The notes under the pieces were generated by a model that worked only from the letters and a program-made list of their open reading frames with translations, was not told the DNA's origin and made no database searches. Positions 43,051 to 53,648 of a DNA stretch of 64,000 nt are shown one piece after another; within the stretch, counting starts at the first letter, position 1; every line of letters begins with the position of its first letter. Position numbers and translations under genes: made by a program. Origin of the DNA: Orychophragmus violaceus (Eukaryota; Streptophyta; Magnoliopsida; Brassicales; Brassicaceae); contig CM058234.1 of assembly GCA_030180135.1 (NCBI GenBank), positions 682,001 to 746,000 on the forward strand, written 5' to 3'.

Positions 43051-44546
43051 TGATACTAGGATTTTATCGGATTAAAAGAGGTATCAATTCTCTTAACTAT
43101 CGCTTAGTAAGAGGATCGAACCAATCCGGGACAAGACTAAACCAACAAGAATGCACAAAACCCTATTAGCTAAGCCAAACTCAAATTTATAAGGAAACTC
43201 TAACAATTCTAAGTGCAATTAATCAAAGACAAATCAATTAAGCTAGCAAGCAAACAATCACTAATTGAAATAAGAGACAAGACAATCAAATAAGGAAAGC
43301 AAGGGTCATGAGTTAAGGTCAATGGACTAAGGGACTAGGGATGATCTTGGGATGTCTATCAAGCCTCAAACAAGCCAATCTCCTAGCAAGAACACATAAG
43401 TTAATTAGCCTAATCTCTTAGAGCTAACCTCATTGCTTAATCCTAATTCAAGAACAAACTCTCGTTTGTGAAATGGGACCAAACAAGCATTCAATCAAGT
43501 TCTAGGAAGCTAATAATCACTCTAGACATTCATTCCCATGAGCTAGAATGTGAAAACTCTATCTAAGCTATAACTGGAATTTCAACAAACACTTGGTGGG
43601 CATGAAATCCTAAACATCCTAGTTCAACTTGATCAAGGTCAAATAGGCATTAAGCACACTTAGATAGAAGAGATTTAAGAAATATTAAACACTAGACACC
43701 CCTTAATCATCCCTAATCACACTAATCCTACCTAACCCATAAACCCTTTGGGAAACTACTCACTAATCATCATTTGATCCACAAAATCTAAAGAGATAGT
43801 GTAAATCATTGAGGATTAGAGAAAGATGAAAGATTTAAACAAGAAATCTCAAAAGAAGTACTTAGATTATGAAAAGATTAAACTTTGTTCTTACAAAAGG
43901 CTTAGAATCAAAAACAAAGCTTCAGATTCTCCAAAAATTAGGTTTTGGACTTAAATAGTGAACAGTGTTCGGAACCGGGTCAACCCGGGATAAACCGGGT
44001 ATTGACCCGGATCCACTGGGTGAAATTGGTCAAAGGCTCGCTGGTCAAAAATCTGGGCTGCTCGCGGTTTGGAGTCAGACCGCGAGCTTGACCGCGATAA
44101 TACTCGGTCTTGGTTTGGCCATCCCTCGCGGTCAACTCTTCGACCGTGAGCCATACCGCAGGTCTTTCTCTCGTGCACGCAGGAGGGCTCTCGCGGTTTG
44201 CTCCTCGGCCGCGAGCCAAACCGCGATGATGCTCGGCCTGTTTTGTACGTCTCTCGCGGTTTGCTCCTCGGCCGCGAGCCAAACCGCGAGCAGCTCTACT
44301 CGGCCACTCCTTGTACTCTTCCACAATTCATCATCTCCCAATGCTCCAAGCTCCCGCATCAACTCCTTTTGCACCTAAAAACAACCTAGAACACACCAAA
44401 ACAAACCAAAACACAAACTCCTAGTCCTAGATGCCTAAACTCTAAATGCAACACAAAGAAACAACAAAGGAAGGGAACAAGACAAGGAAAAGAAGATGAA
44501 TCAAGAACAAACACTAACTTAAATGCATGAAAATATAGACATATCA
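43051..44546 (-). repeat. Athila 3-prime LTR with GC-rich palindromic array
   Basis: 1496 bp. Units starting CTCGCGG recur at 44061, 44125, 44190 and 44253 (64, 65 and 63 bp apart), each with CTCGCGGT...CCGCGAG inverted halves. The surrounding sequence is AT-rich, so the array stands out strongly in base composition. Confidence 0.92.
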
Positions 44547-45073
44547 ATTCCCCCAAACTTGAATCTTGCTTGTCCACAAGCAAGCATAAGACAATCAATC
44601 CATTTGGGAGAAAGGTTTGAAGGCGGGAACTCAAAACCACAAGACTCACAACAAGATACAAGATCTTTCAAAGAAGTTACAAGTTGCTCTAATCATTAAC
44701 TATCCATGTACTTCCACATTACCGTTCCCTCAATCCCTACTCCAACTCCCGAGATCCTATAGAACACAAGCAATCATCAACTCAATTCCTTACATTCATT
44801 TAGAAGTTAAGTGCGATCTCACAAAGGGGAAATCAATCAATCCCAATTGGCAAGGTTCAAGAAAGGCTATTTGAGGTGGCTTAGAGGAGTGTCTTTTGCG
44901 GTGGATAACTCTCAAAAATAGGAGCAGAAGGCATTATGCAAAAGCTATCTAAGAAAGGGAACAATTTGCGCATACAAAGATCGAATCTCATTGTTCTACC
45001 CTCATCCTAGAAGACTTTTGTTCTACCCTTTCTCATTTAGCTCTTTCCACTCACCAAAGCCCTCAAATCATGA
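44547..45073 (-). other. Athila 3-prime untranslated region
   Basis: About 527 bp between the RT-RNase H stop and the polypurine tract. No integrase, chromodomain or env-like coding sequence is present. Confidence 0.7.
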
Positions 45074-46927
45074 TCACTCTTTACAACTCTCACCCAAATA
45101 GAACTTCTCTCTTTGATAGCTGTCTAGACTAGGTGGTTCCTTCCCAACTGCCAAGAAGTTGACTATATCTGCATACCACGGTTCCTTGTCCGCAATGGAA
45201 TCAATCTCCTCCAGCCTTCTACTTGTGTTATGAGCTTCTTTGACTGCGTTAACAGCCATGAGTTGCTCCTCCGGAAGTGAATCATCTAAAGGAACATCAT
45301 CTTCAATCCTTAGCCTTGATAAGTGGTCCGCTACCCCATTTTCAATACCCTTCTTATCTTTGATCTCCAAATCAAATTCCTGTAGCAGCAAGATCCATCT
45401 TAGAAGCCTCGGCTTGGCATCCTTCTTGGCAAGCAAATACCTCAACGTAGCGTGATCCGTGTACACCACTACCTTAGACCCAACCAAGTATGATCTAAAC
45501 TTCTCAAAGGCAAAAACCACAGCAAGAAGCTCCTTCTCAGTTGTTGCATACTTCACTTGAGCATCATCCAATGTCCTACTAGCATAGTATATGACATGGA
45601 GTTTCTTGTCTTTCCTCTGTCCAAGGACTGCTCCAACTGCATAGTCACTCGCATCACACATGATCTCAAAAGGCAATTCCCAGTCAGGAGCTTGTACAAT
45701 TGGAGCACTAACCAAAGCTTCTTTAATCTTGTGAAAGGCTTCCAAACACTCCTCGTCAAACACAAAGTCAGTTTCCTTACACAGTAAACGAGTGAGTGGC
45801 CTAGCAATCTTGGAAAAATCTTTGATAAACCGTCTATAGAAACCGGCGTGACCCAAGAAGCTTCGAATCCCTCTAACTGAGTTTGGTGGCTGAAGACTTG
45901 TCATAACTTCTATCTTGGCCTTGTCTACCTCAATACCCTTCTCTGAAATCTTATGACCCAAGACAATTCCCTCTGTTACCATGAAGTGGCACTTCTCCCA
46001 GTTAAGCACCAAGTTTGTCTCCTCACATCGCTTCAGTACCCTGCACAAGTTCAACAAACAAGAGGAGAACGAAGAGCCATACACAGAGAAATCATCCATA
46101 AAGACTTCTACAATGTCCTCGATAAGATCTGAGAAAATGGACATCATGCACCGCTGGAAAGTAGCTGGTGCATTACACAAGCCAAAGGGCATCCTTCGAT
46201 ATGCGAAGGTACCATAAGGACAAGTGAATGTCGTTTTCTCCTGATCATTGGGATATATCGGGATCTGAAAGAACCCACTGTACCCATCGAGAAAACAGTA
46301 AAAAGGGTGGCAAGCAAGCCTTTCTAACATCTGATCAATAAAAGGCAAAGGGAAGTGATCTTTCCTAGAGGCTGCATTGAGTTTCCTATAGTCTATGCAC
46401 ATCCTGTGTCCTGTGATGGTCCTAGTGGGGATTAGCTCATTGTTATCACTTTTTACTACAGTAATCCCTCCCTTTTTCGGGACACAGTGCACGGGAGAGA
46501 CCCACGTGCTGTCCGAAATTGGGTAAATTATACCAGCATCAAGAAGCTTAAGGATTTCTTTCTTTACTACCTCTTTAAGATTAGGATTCAATCTTCTCTG
46601 ATGTTCAATTGAGGACATAGATTCGTTTTCAAGATGAATCCTATGGGTACATAAACTAGGTGACAGCCCTTTTATATCTTCAAGAGAATAGCCTATAGCC
46701 TTCCTAAACTTTTTCAACTCAGTAGTCAAGGCAATCAATTCATCATCACTCAACAATTCATTCACAATGACAGGATAAGTAGAGTTAGGACCAAGAAATG
46801 CATACCGAAGCCCCCGCGGAAGGGGCTTTAACTCAACCTTTGGTGCCTTGAGCTCACTCCAGTCATCAGCTACAAGCTGCTCCTTCATACCCTCAGCTCC
46901 ATAGGCGCCATCAGCTCCCATACCCAC
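45074..46927 (-). CDS. Athila pol: reverse transcriptase and RNase H, integrase lost
   Basis: A 617-codon frame. The reverse transcriptase shows YRKLNAASRKDHFPLPFID, LPFGL-equivalent MPFGLCNAPATFQRCM, and the catalytic FMDDF (about residue 280; 46078-46092). The RNase H part has CDASDYAVGAVLGQRKDKK, TEKELLAVVFAFEKF and YTDHATLRYLL, with the expected acidic residues. The frame then reads VADHLSRL and DSYQREKFYLGESCKE and stops, exactly where the integrase zinc-binding domain should begin. It overlaps the gag-protease frame by 43 nt in another phase, whereas full Athila elements normally encode one gag-pol, so a frameshift or ribosomal shift must be invoked. The ATG at 46927 is only the first in this frame. 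Confidence 0.85.
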   Translation of the reverse strand: MGMGADGAYGAEGMKEQLVADDWSELKAPKVELKPLPRGLRYAFLGPNSTYPVIVNELLSDDELIALTTELKKFRKAIGYSLEDIKGLSPSLCTHRIHLENESMSSIEHQRRLNPNLKEVVKKEILKLLDAGIIYPISDSTWVSPVHCVPKKGGITVVKSDNNELIPTRTITGHRMCIDYRKLNAASRKDHFPLPFIDQMLERLACHPFYCFLDGYSGFFQIPIYPNDQEKTTFTCPYGTFAYRRMPFGLCNAPATFQRCMMSIFSDLIEDIVEVFMDDFSVYGSSFSSCLLNLCRVLKRCEETNLVLNWEKCHFMVTEGIVLGHKISEKGIEVDKAKIEVMTSLQPPNSVRGIRSFLGHAGFYRRFIKDFSKIARPLTRLLCKETDFVFDEECLEAFHKIKEALVSAPIVQAPDWELPFEIMCDASDYAVGAVLGQRKDKKLHVIYYASRTLDDAQVKYATTEKELLAVVFAFEKFRSYLVGSKVVVYTDHATLRYLLAKKDAKPRLLRWILLLQEFDLEIKDKKGIENGVADHLSRLRIEDDVPLDDSLPEEQLMAVNAVKEAHNTSRRLEEIDSIADKEPWYADIVNFLAVGKEPPSLDSYQREKFYLGESCKE

Positions 46928-49725
46928 TGCGAATATTCTATCTCTGTACCAACTGAATCTGATCCCAACTCAATGTACTCAACCTCTCCTTGCAAAGGCT
47001 TGTGTGAATCAAGAGCTCTCATGTAAGCCCAACTCTCATCTTGAAGATAACCATACTCTCCACACTCCTTTGTTAGAGCCACTTCCAATGGATCACTCAT
47101 ATTCAACTCTTCAAGAAGTTCATCAGCTAGCATATCCATAGTCTCAATATAGAACATTTGCCCCTCTATGGTTGGCTTCTTCATCACTTTGTTGATGTCG
47201 AATTTGAGCACTATGTCCTTCCCAAGGTTGAGATCAATCTTCCCTTTCTTGACATCTATGATAGCACCAGCTGTGGCAAGAAATGGTCTCCCAAGAATTA
47301 AAGGATCCTTTGGTTCTTCATCCATTTCCAACACAATAAAATCTGTTGGAACTTCAAATCCTCCCACCTTCACCGGAAGATCCTCTAGTAGACCAATTGG
47401 ATATCTAATTGATCTATCAGCCAACACCAAGGAGATCCTACAAGTCTTGTAGGTGGAGAAGCCTAGCCTCTTGGCTACTGAGAAAGGCATTAGACTAGCG
47501 CTTGCACCAAGGTCACACAAGCAACTCTCAAATCTGAAGGGACCAATAGCACATGGTAGAGTGAAACTGCCCGGGTCTTCAAGCTTTTTAGGGACAATGC
47601 TCCTTTGAATGAATGCACTACACTCATGAGTAAGCATGACCATACCCTGCACCTCCTTAGTTCTTTCCTTAATGGCATCTTTTAAGAACTTGTTGTACTG
47701 AGGAACAAGTAGAAATGCATCTATGAAGGGCATTGTGAGCTCTACATTCTTCATCTGTTTTCCAAAAAGAGCCTTATACTTCTCTAAGAGCTGCTTTTTG
47801 AATCTGCCCGGAAAGGGTAACTTGGGTTCATAGGGAGGTGGAACAAACTCACTAGCTTTCTTCTTGGGTGCCTCTTCCACTACTTCTTCTACCACAGCCT
47901 TTCCCTTTCTCTTGGCAATCTCACATTCACTTTCTCTGTTGAGAGCAGAATTTTCAGAATTCTTCTCCCCCTCTTGAACTTCAATGTCCTCATTGATTTG
48001 AGGAATCACCTTAGGTTTGTGAACTTGATGAGGTTGCAGCTCTTTACCACTTCTCAATGTTATGGCATGAATATACTCCTTTGGGTTTTGCTCAGATTTT
48101 CCGGGTAGAGTCCCTTGAGGTCTAGAGGTTGAAGCATTTCGGTTCTCCATGTTGGTGACTCTAGATGTCAAATTCTGCAACTCAGTCTTCAAATCTCTAA
48201 CTTCCAAAGCTCCTGAGGCTTGTCCCTGAAGTAGTTGCTGCATCATACCCTTTAACTCACTGTCCAAACCTGAAGAAGAAGAGGCTTGTGTCTGTTGTTG
48301 GTTAAATCCGGGTGGAGGGTATTGTTGTTTTGGGATAAAGGGTTGTTGACTCTGGAACTGTGGTTTGTTAGCAAACCCTTGCTGGTTGGTATAAGGGACA
48401 AAAGGCTTTTGTTGCTGAGGTTGTGTGAAGCCTTGTTGCCCTTGTTGTTGAGCTTGAGGTTGTGGTTGAGCTTGAGGATAAACCTGATCATGTGGGTTAG
48501 CAACATTGGGGTTTCTGTAAGAGAAGTTGGGGTGATTCCGGTAGTTTGGGTTGAAACCCCTGTTGAAACCTCCTTGGCTAGCAATGTAGTTGATCTCTTC
48601 TTGGGTCATATCACCTTCAATACTATAAAGGACTGGTTGAGAATCATCATAGTTCTCCACAAAGCTGATTTGCTTTTGGTTGGATGAGATCATCTTGTCT
48701 ATCTTGTCATTTAGAGACTTGATTTCCTTCTCGTACTTCTCATCGGAAGAAGATGATCCTCTAGGAGTCCTCTCATAGTCCTCATTGTAGTTTCCATCAC
48801 TTGTAGCCAAGTTTTCAATCAATTCCATGGCCTCATCAACTCCCTTTCCTAGGAAGTGTCCATTACTACAAGAATCAAGCATTGCCCTCATTCTAGGAAG
48901 AACTCCTCGGTAGAGGTTACTGAGTAGTGTCTCCTTGGTGAAACCATGGTGTGGGCATTGAGTGGTGAGCTTATTGAACCTTTCCCAAGCTTCAGCGAAG
49001 GTCTCGTTGTTTCTTTGCACAAACCCGGATAACTCATTGCGGAAACGGGCAGTTCTCGTAGTTGAGAAGAATTTCTTCAAGAAAGCCTTCTTAAGGTCTG
49101 CCCATGTAGTGATGGAACCCGGTGGAATGGTGCTTTCCCAATCTTTGGCTCTGTCCGCCAAGGAGAAGACAAAGAGACGCATCTTGAGACCCTCATCCGT
49201 CACACCATTGAGTCTTGTAGTATCACAGATTTTGTCGAATGTGTCTAAGTGCTTTAATGGATCTTCTGAGGAAAGTCCATGGAATTGGTTGTTCTGCACC
49301 ATATTCATAACCATGGCTCTGATTTCAAAATTGTTGTTGTTCACTGGTGGTGGAATGATGCCCTTTCGAATAGCATTCGTATCCGGTGTATCGCCATCAC
49401 CAATGGCTCGAGCTGGTCTCTCACGATGAACCGGGATCCTGTTTCCCTGTCCATCTCTAGCATCCGCATCCTGGTGATGCTGCTCTTGGTGGCCCTGTTG
49501 GCCCTGTTGGCCTTGATCTTGATGATCTTGCTGATGCAGATCCATAGCTGGCTGCTCTAGAGGCTCAAGCTGAGGCTGATCTACTGTTTCCTTCTCCAAC
49601 CCAAGTCTCTCCAAATGCACAGCTCGTTCTAGTGCTCTTCTCTCTCGTGCTAACTGTCTTTCAAGTGCTTTGATGTCTGAAACCCGCGCAACTAAGTCTG
49701 TTGGTCCTCTGCTCCGCAAGTTCAT
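46885..49725 (-). CDS. Athila gag-protease
   Basis: The first ATG (MNLRSRGPTDLVARVSD) is at 49725, giving about 946 codons; the frame is open further upstream to 49821 without ATG. The order is an N-terminal coiled-coil-like ALERQLARERRALERAV stretch and His/Gln-rich spacer, then the retrotransposon gag domain (FHGLSSEDPLKHLDTFDKIC, LKKAFLKKFFSTTRTARFRN, FAEAWERFNKL). A long Gln-rich linker (FTQPQQQKPF) follows, then an aspartic protease with LCDLGASASLMP as the active site (DLGAS in place of DTGAS, about residue 738). It ends ELMAPMELRV with TGA. It builds the virus-like particle. Confidence 0.85.
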   Translation of the reverse strand: MNLRSRGPTDLVARVSDIKALERQLARERRALERAVHLERLGLEKETVDQPQLEPLEQPAMDLHQQDHQDQGQQGQQGHQEQHHQDADARDGQGNRIPVHRERPARAIGDGDTPDTNAIRKGIIPPPVNNNNFEIRAMVMNMVQNNQFHGLSSEDPLKHLDTFDKICDTTRLNGVTDEGLKMRLFVFSLADRAKDWESTIPPGSITTWADLKKAFLKKFFSTTRTARFRNELSGFVQRNNETFAEAWERFNKLTTQCPHHGFTKETLLSNLYRGVLPRMRAMLDSCSNGHFLGKGVDEAMELIENLATSDGNYNEDYERTPRGSSSSDEKYEKEIKSLNDKIDKMISSNQKQISFVENYDDSQPVLYSIEGDMTQEEINYIASQGGFNRGFNPNYRNHPNFSYRNPNVANPHDQVYPQAQPQPQAQQQGQQGFTQPQQQKPFVPYTNQQGFANKPQFQSQQPFIPKQQYPPPGFNQQQTQASSSSGLDSELKGMMQQLLQGQASGALEVRDLKTELQNLTSRVTNMENRNASTSRPQGTLPGKSEQNPKEYIHAITLRSGKELQPHQVHKPKVIPQINEDIEVQEGEKNSENSALNRESECEIAKRKGKAVVEEVVEEAPKKKASEFVPPPYEPKLPFPGRFKKQLLEKYKALFGKQMKNVELTMPFIDAFLLVPQYNKFLKDAIKERTKEVQGMVMLTHECSAFIQRSIVPKKLEDPGSFTLPCAIGPFRFESCLCDLGASASLMPFSVAKRLGFSTYKTCRISLVLADRSIRYPIGLLEDLPVKVGGFEVPTDFIVLEMDEEPKDPLILGRPFLATAGAIIDVKKGKIDLNLGKDIVLKFDINKVMKKPTIEGQMFYIETMDMLADELLEELNMSDPLEVALTKECGEYGYLQDESWAYMRALDSHKPLQGEVEYIELGSDSVGTEIEYSQWVWELMAPMELRV

Positions 49726-49840
49726 ACACCTGACATCAAAGAGAGAAGAAGAAATAAGATTAGTAACCAAAACTTGATCTAAATAGGAAAGGAAATCGAA
49801 TTGATCTATCCAAGTTCCCAAAATGGCAACGGCGCCAAAT

Positions 49841-51336
49841 TGATACTAGGATTTTATCGGATTAAAAGAGGTATCAATTCTCTTAACTATCGCTTAGTAA
49901 GAGGATCGAACCAATCCGGGACAAGACTAAACCAACAAGAATGCACAAAACCCTATTAGCTAAGCCAAACTCAAATTTATAAGGAAACTCTAACAATTCT
50001 AAGTGCAATTAATCAAAGACAAATCAATTAAGCTAGCAAGCAAACAATCACTAATTGAAATAAGAGACAAGACAATCAAATAAGGAAAGCAAGGGTCATG
50101 AGTTAAGGTCAATGGACTAAGGGACTAGGGATGATCTTGGGATGTCTATCAAGCCTCAAACAAGCCAATCTCCTAGCAAGAACACATAAGTTAATTAGCC
50201 TAATCTCTTAGAGCTAACCTCATTGCTTAATCCTAATTCAAGAACAAACTCTCGTTTGTGAAATGGGACCAAACAAGCATTCAATCAAGTTCTAGGAAGC
50301 TAATAATCACTCTAGACATTCATTCCCATGAGCTAGAATGTGAAAACTCTATCTAAGCTATAACTGGAATTTCAACAAACACTTGGTGGGCATGAAATCC
50401 TAAACATCCTAGTTCAACTTGATCAAGGTCAAATAGGCATTAAGCACACTTAGATAGAAGAGATTTAAGAAATATTAAACACTAGACACCCCTTAATCAT
50501 CCCTAATCACACTAATCCTACCTAACCCATAAACCCTTTGGGAAACTACTCACTAATCATCATTTGATCCACAAAATCTAAAGAGATAGTGTAAATCATT
50601 GAGGATTAGAGAAAGATGAAAGATTTAAACAAGAAATCTCAAAAGAAGTACTTAGATTATGAAAAGATTAAACTTTGTTCTTACAAAAGGCTTAGAATCA
50701 AAAACAAAGCTTCAGATTCTCCAAAAATTAGGTTTTGGACTTAAATAGTGAACAGTGTTCGGAACCGGGTCAACCCGGGACAAACCGGGTATTGACCCGG
50801 ATCCACTGGGTGAAATTGGTCAAAGGCTCGCTGGTCAAAAATCTGGGCTGCTCGCGGTTTGGAGTCAGACCGCGAGCTTGACCGCGATAATACTCGGTCT
50901 TGGTTTGGCCATCCCTCGCGGTCAACTCTTCGACCGTGAGCCATACCGCAGGTCTTTCTCTCGTGCACGCAGGAGGGCTCTCGCGGTTTGCTCCTCGGCC
51001 GCGAGCCAAACCGCGATGATGCTCGGCCTGTTTTGTACGTCTCTCGCGGTTTGCTCCTCGGCCGCGAGCCAAACCGCGAGCAGCTCTACTCGGCCACTCC
51101 TTGTACTCTTCCACAATTCATCATCTCCCAATGCTCCAAGCTCCCGCATCAACTCCTTTTGCACCTAAAAACAACCTAGAACACACCAAAACAAACCAAA
51201 ACACAAACTCCTAGTCCTAGATGCCTAAACTCTAAATGCAACACAAAGAAACAACAAAGGAAGGGAACAAGACAAGGAAAAGAAGATGAATCAAGAACAA
51301 ACACTAACTTAAATGCATGAAAATATAGACATATCA
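49841..51336 (-). repeat. Athila 5-prime LTR
   Basis: 1496 bp, same length as the left LTR and differing at one base by my reading. The palindromic units start at 50851, 50915, 50980 and 51043. The primer-binding site is at about 49824-49837, immediately inside its left edge. Confidence 0.92.
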
Positions 51337-51341
51337 AATAT

Positions 51342-51837
51342 CAAACGCAAATTGTGATCATCTTCAATCCAATAAACATATGTCAATAGGGAAAAAAATT
51401 ATTACCAATGGGGAAAATATTAAAAAAATGATTAATAATTTTAGGTTTATTTGTGTTCCAAATTCAAAATCTCTTTTAATACAAATAATTCATATTTAAA
51501 TCAAATTATCTAAAATCTGAAATTGGATTCGTGATAAATTATAGATATAAGATCTAAAATTTCACAGTGTTAAAAACAAACATTCATAATTTCACACTTT
51601 TTATAACTTTTTTATTCATATTTCCAAACACACCACTTGTACTACTAATCTTGTGGGTTAGGCCGTATTTGGCTCCTCAACTCCACAAGAATATCAGACC
51701 CATTAAAACAAAACAAAACTAAAAAGAAATAAAAGTTGAACGGCTATAAACAAAGAAGACAATCTTTTTGTACCCCTAGTGCTTGCTTGCTTGCATCATC
51801 TTATGTTTATCTTCATATACCATCATCATATATATCA
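51342..51837. other. SAUR 3-prime flank, no gene seen
   Basis: AT-rich host sequence resuming after the target duplication. The first bases (AATATCAAACGCAAATTG, 51337-51354) also occur at about 42911-42928, left of the insertion. Confidence 0.5.
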
Positions 51838-52200
51838 TCAAGCTCTAAAACATCCAACAAGATGATTATGGCTATTATGATCATGATGATTACTATGATA
51901 ATTAACTGATCTCTCTCTACGGATCTTGTCTTGAACATACCGGAAAACCTCCACGTGGCAAGGGATTGTGATGGTACCTTTCTGCTCGAATCCATACTCT
52001 TCTTCTGCTTCCTTTAAGAGTTGCATGAACAATGGATGGTTAAAATACATAACAGGAACAACAAATCTTTGTTTTTCCTCTTCTCTTGATCCCACTTTGA
52101 TTGCTAAACAGCCTTTTGGAACATCTTTGATCCCTTGTTTGCTATTGTTCTTTGAACGATTTGAATGGAAACTCTTTAGGGTTTTTTCTCCGGAACCCAT
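51838..52200 (-). CDS. SAUR-family small auxin-up protein
   Basis: A single-exon 120-codon gene. The SAUR domain runs from about residue 27 to 95: DVPKGCLAIKVG, RFVVPVMYFNHPLFMQLLKEAEEEYGF, GTITIPCHVEVF. These are the family signatures for plasma-membrane regulators that inhibit PP2C-D phosphatases and so promote cell expansion. The C-terminal tail (NYHSNHHDHNSHNHLVG) is His/Asn-rich and not part of the domain. The start is ATG at 52200. By position it matches At3g61900 (SAUR33), the SAUR32/33 type, which lies beside MIR166 loci in both duplicated Arabidopsis blocks. Confidence 0.9.
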   Translation of the reverse strand: MGSGEKTLKSFHSNRSKNNSKQGIKDVPKGCLAIKVGSREEEKQRFVVPVMYFNHPLFMQLLKEAEEEYGFEQKGTITIPCHVEVFRYVQDKIRRERSVNYHSNHHDHNSHNHLVGCFRA

Positions 52201-52438
52201 AACTAATTAGAAAACGATCAAGAAAGAAGACCACTGACAAGGAAAAATTCTAAAATTTTACGATGATATATATTTGGCTTAGTAAACAGAAAGGCTAAGG
52301 TTCTTCTAGTGGAGGGAGAAAGAGTTTATGAGACTTCAACAAGTTGCGGAGGTGATAAAATTTGGATTTAATGAGCGTTGCTGAGTGAGACAAAAGGTCC
52401 AAAGTGAGTTTTTTTTTTAATTGTAAAGGAACACACAC

Positions 52439-52482
<44 letters not shown>

Positions 52483-53640
52483 ATCTTCACAGAGAGTTTC
52501 ATTTATCTATTTATGTTAAATTTATTAGTTGACCAAAAAAATTCAATCTATTAATTAATAAAATATAAATTGAAAATATGTTGAAATTATACTGTATATA
52601 GTACTAATTCAGGAAGCTATTAAAATGTATGCTATGATAGTGCTATTAAAAATAAGTGTCCAACGTTCGTTTACATGATCAATTTAAGTATATAATTATA
52701 TGAGATGGCATGTCATATAATATATTGTCAACAAATAAAAAAAAAGATGGTATGTCATATATATTACTCAAAAAAACTATCTATAATCAATAGTTGGGTA
52801 GCATGCAATGAATAAGAAAAGCAAGTTCATGACATGTCCACGCATCGATTTAATTTAATAACATACTGTATCTCATTAGTCAACGACTTATTCCGACATA
52901 AAATCATTCAGTCAAAACTGTTTTTCTTATTAAGCTAAAAATCTGTTTTAAAAAAGAGAGCTAAAAGAGTAAATCATTTGTGTAATAAAACTTTACTTTC
53001 AGCTCTAATCACAGTACTCTTTTTAAAAAAAAACTTTATATCATAAATCATTAGAATACTTATTTTGAAAATAAAATAAAAAAATTAAGCATATACATAA
53101 GAAAAGAGAAACTAAACATCAATATTCGAAAATTATAAACGCAAAGGTAAAATGATGAAAGAAAAGTTAGACCCCTCCAAGTGGATGGTGGTGGTGGCAA
53201 AGCAAATACGTATTGACATCTGGGATACATAACTTATTTTGTTTTAACGTATATAATCAAATATTAATTATTCGATAACAATTATCTACTTTAAAACTAT
53301 AAAATAGAGATATTCAATCCGGATTAATCAAACTGAAATAACGAAATAATTGAACTATAATAATAAGTTTATGGATTTATTTTTTCTGTAACAGAAAATT
53401 AAAAATCAAAGCTGAACCAAAAAAAGAAAAACTAATCTAAAACCAAAGTTTCGTGAAAAATAAAGAATATATTTTACTAAAATCCAAATTCAAACCAAAA
53501 TTGAATCCGGACTAATTAAACCATTCGTAATATAGTTGGTTCTACGTTAAATATGAATATTTATAAATACAATTCAACATGTAACCGAAAAGAGGTCAGG
53601 ATTGTACACCCCTACAAGACATAAGAAATATAAGTAGAAC
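52201..53640. other. SAUR promoter and AT-rich intergenic DNA
   Basis: Contains a long (AT)n tract at 52440-52474. No further gene, RNA or repeat with clear ends was recognised. Confidence 0.5.
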
Positions 53641-53648
53641 TGTAGAAC

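Larger units (their letters stand above)
43051..51336 (-). mobile_element. Young Athila-type Ty3 retrotransposon lacking integrase
   Basis: Two 1496-bp LTRs (43051-44546 and 49841-51336) start TGATACTAGG and end ATATCA. The target duplication AATAT is at 43046-43050 and 51337-51341. The coding strand is minus. The primer site TGGCGCCGTTGCC (first 13 bases complementary to tRNA-Asp) lies next to the right LTR, and AGTTTGGGGGAAT precedes the left LTR. I found one base difference between the LTRs (43991 T, 50781 C), so insertion is very recent. gag-protease and RT-RNase H are present; integrase and the env-like region are missing. Total length is 8286 bp. Confidence 0.93.

Noticed and set aside
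43965..44378. 137-codon plus-strand ORF and its overlapping minus-strand ORFs, duplicated at 50755-51168
   Set aside because: They are translations of the GC-rich palindromic LTR array, open in several frames because of base composition; there is no protein family signal.
51838..52200. His/Asn-rich C-terminal tail of the SAUR protein as a sign of a frameshift
   Set aside because: The SAUR domain is complete and SAUR32/33-type proteins have variable tails; no nearby alternative frame continues the domain.
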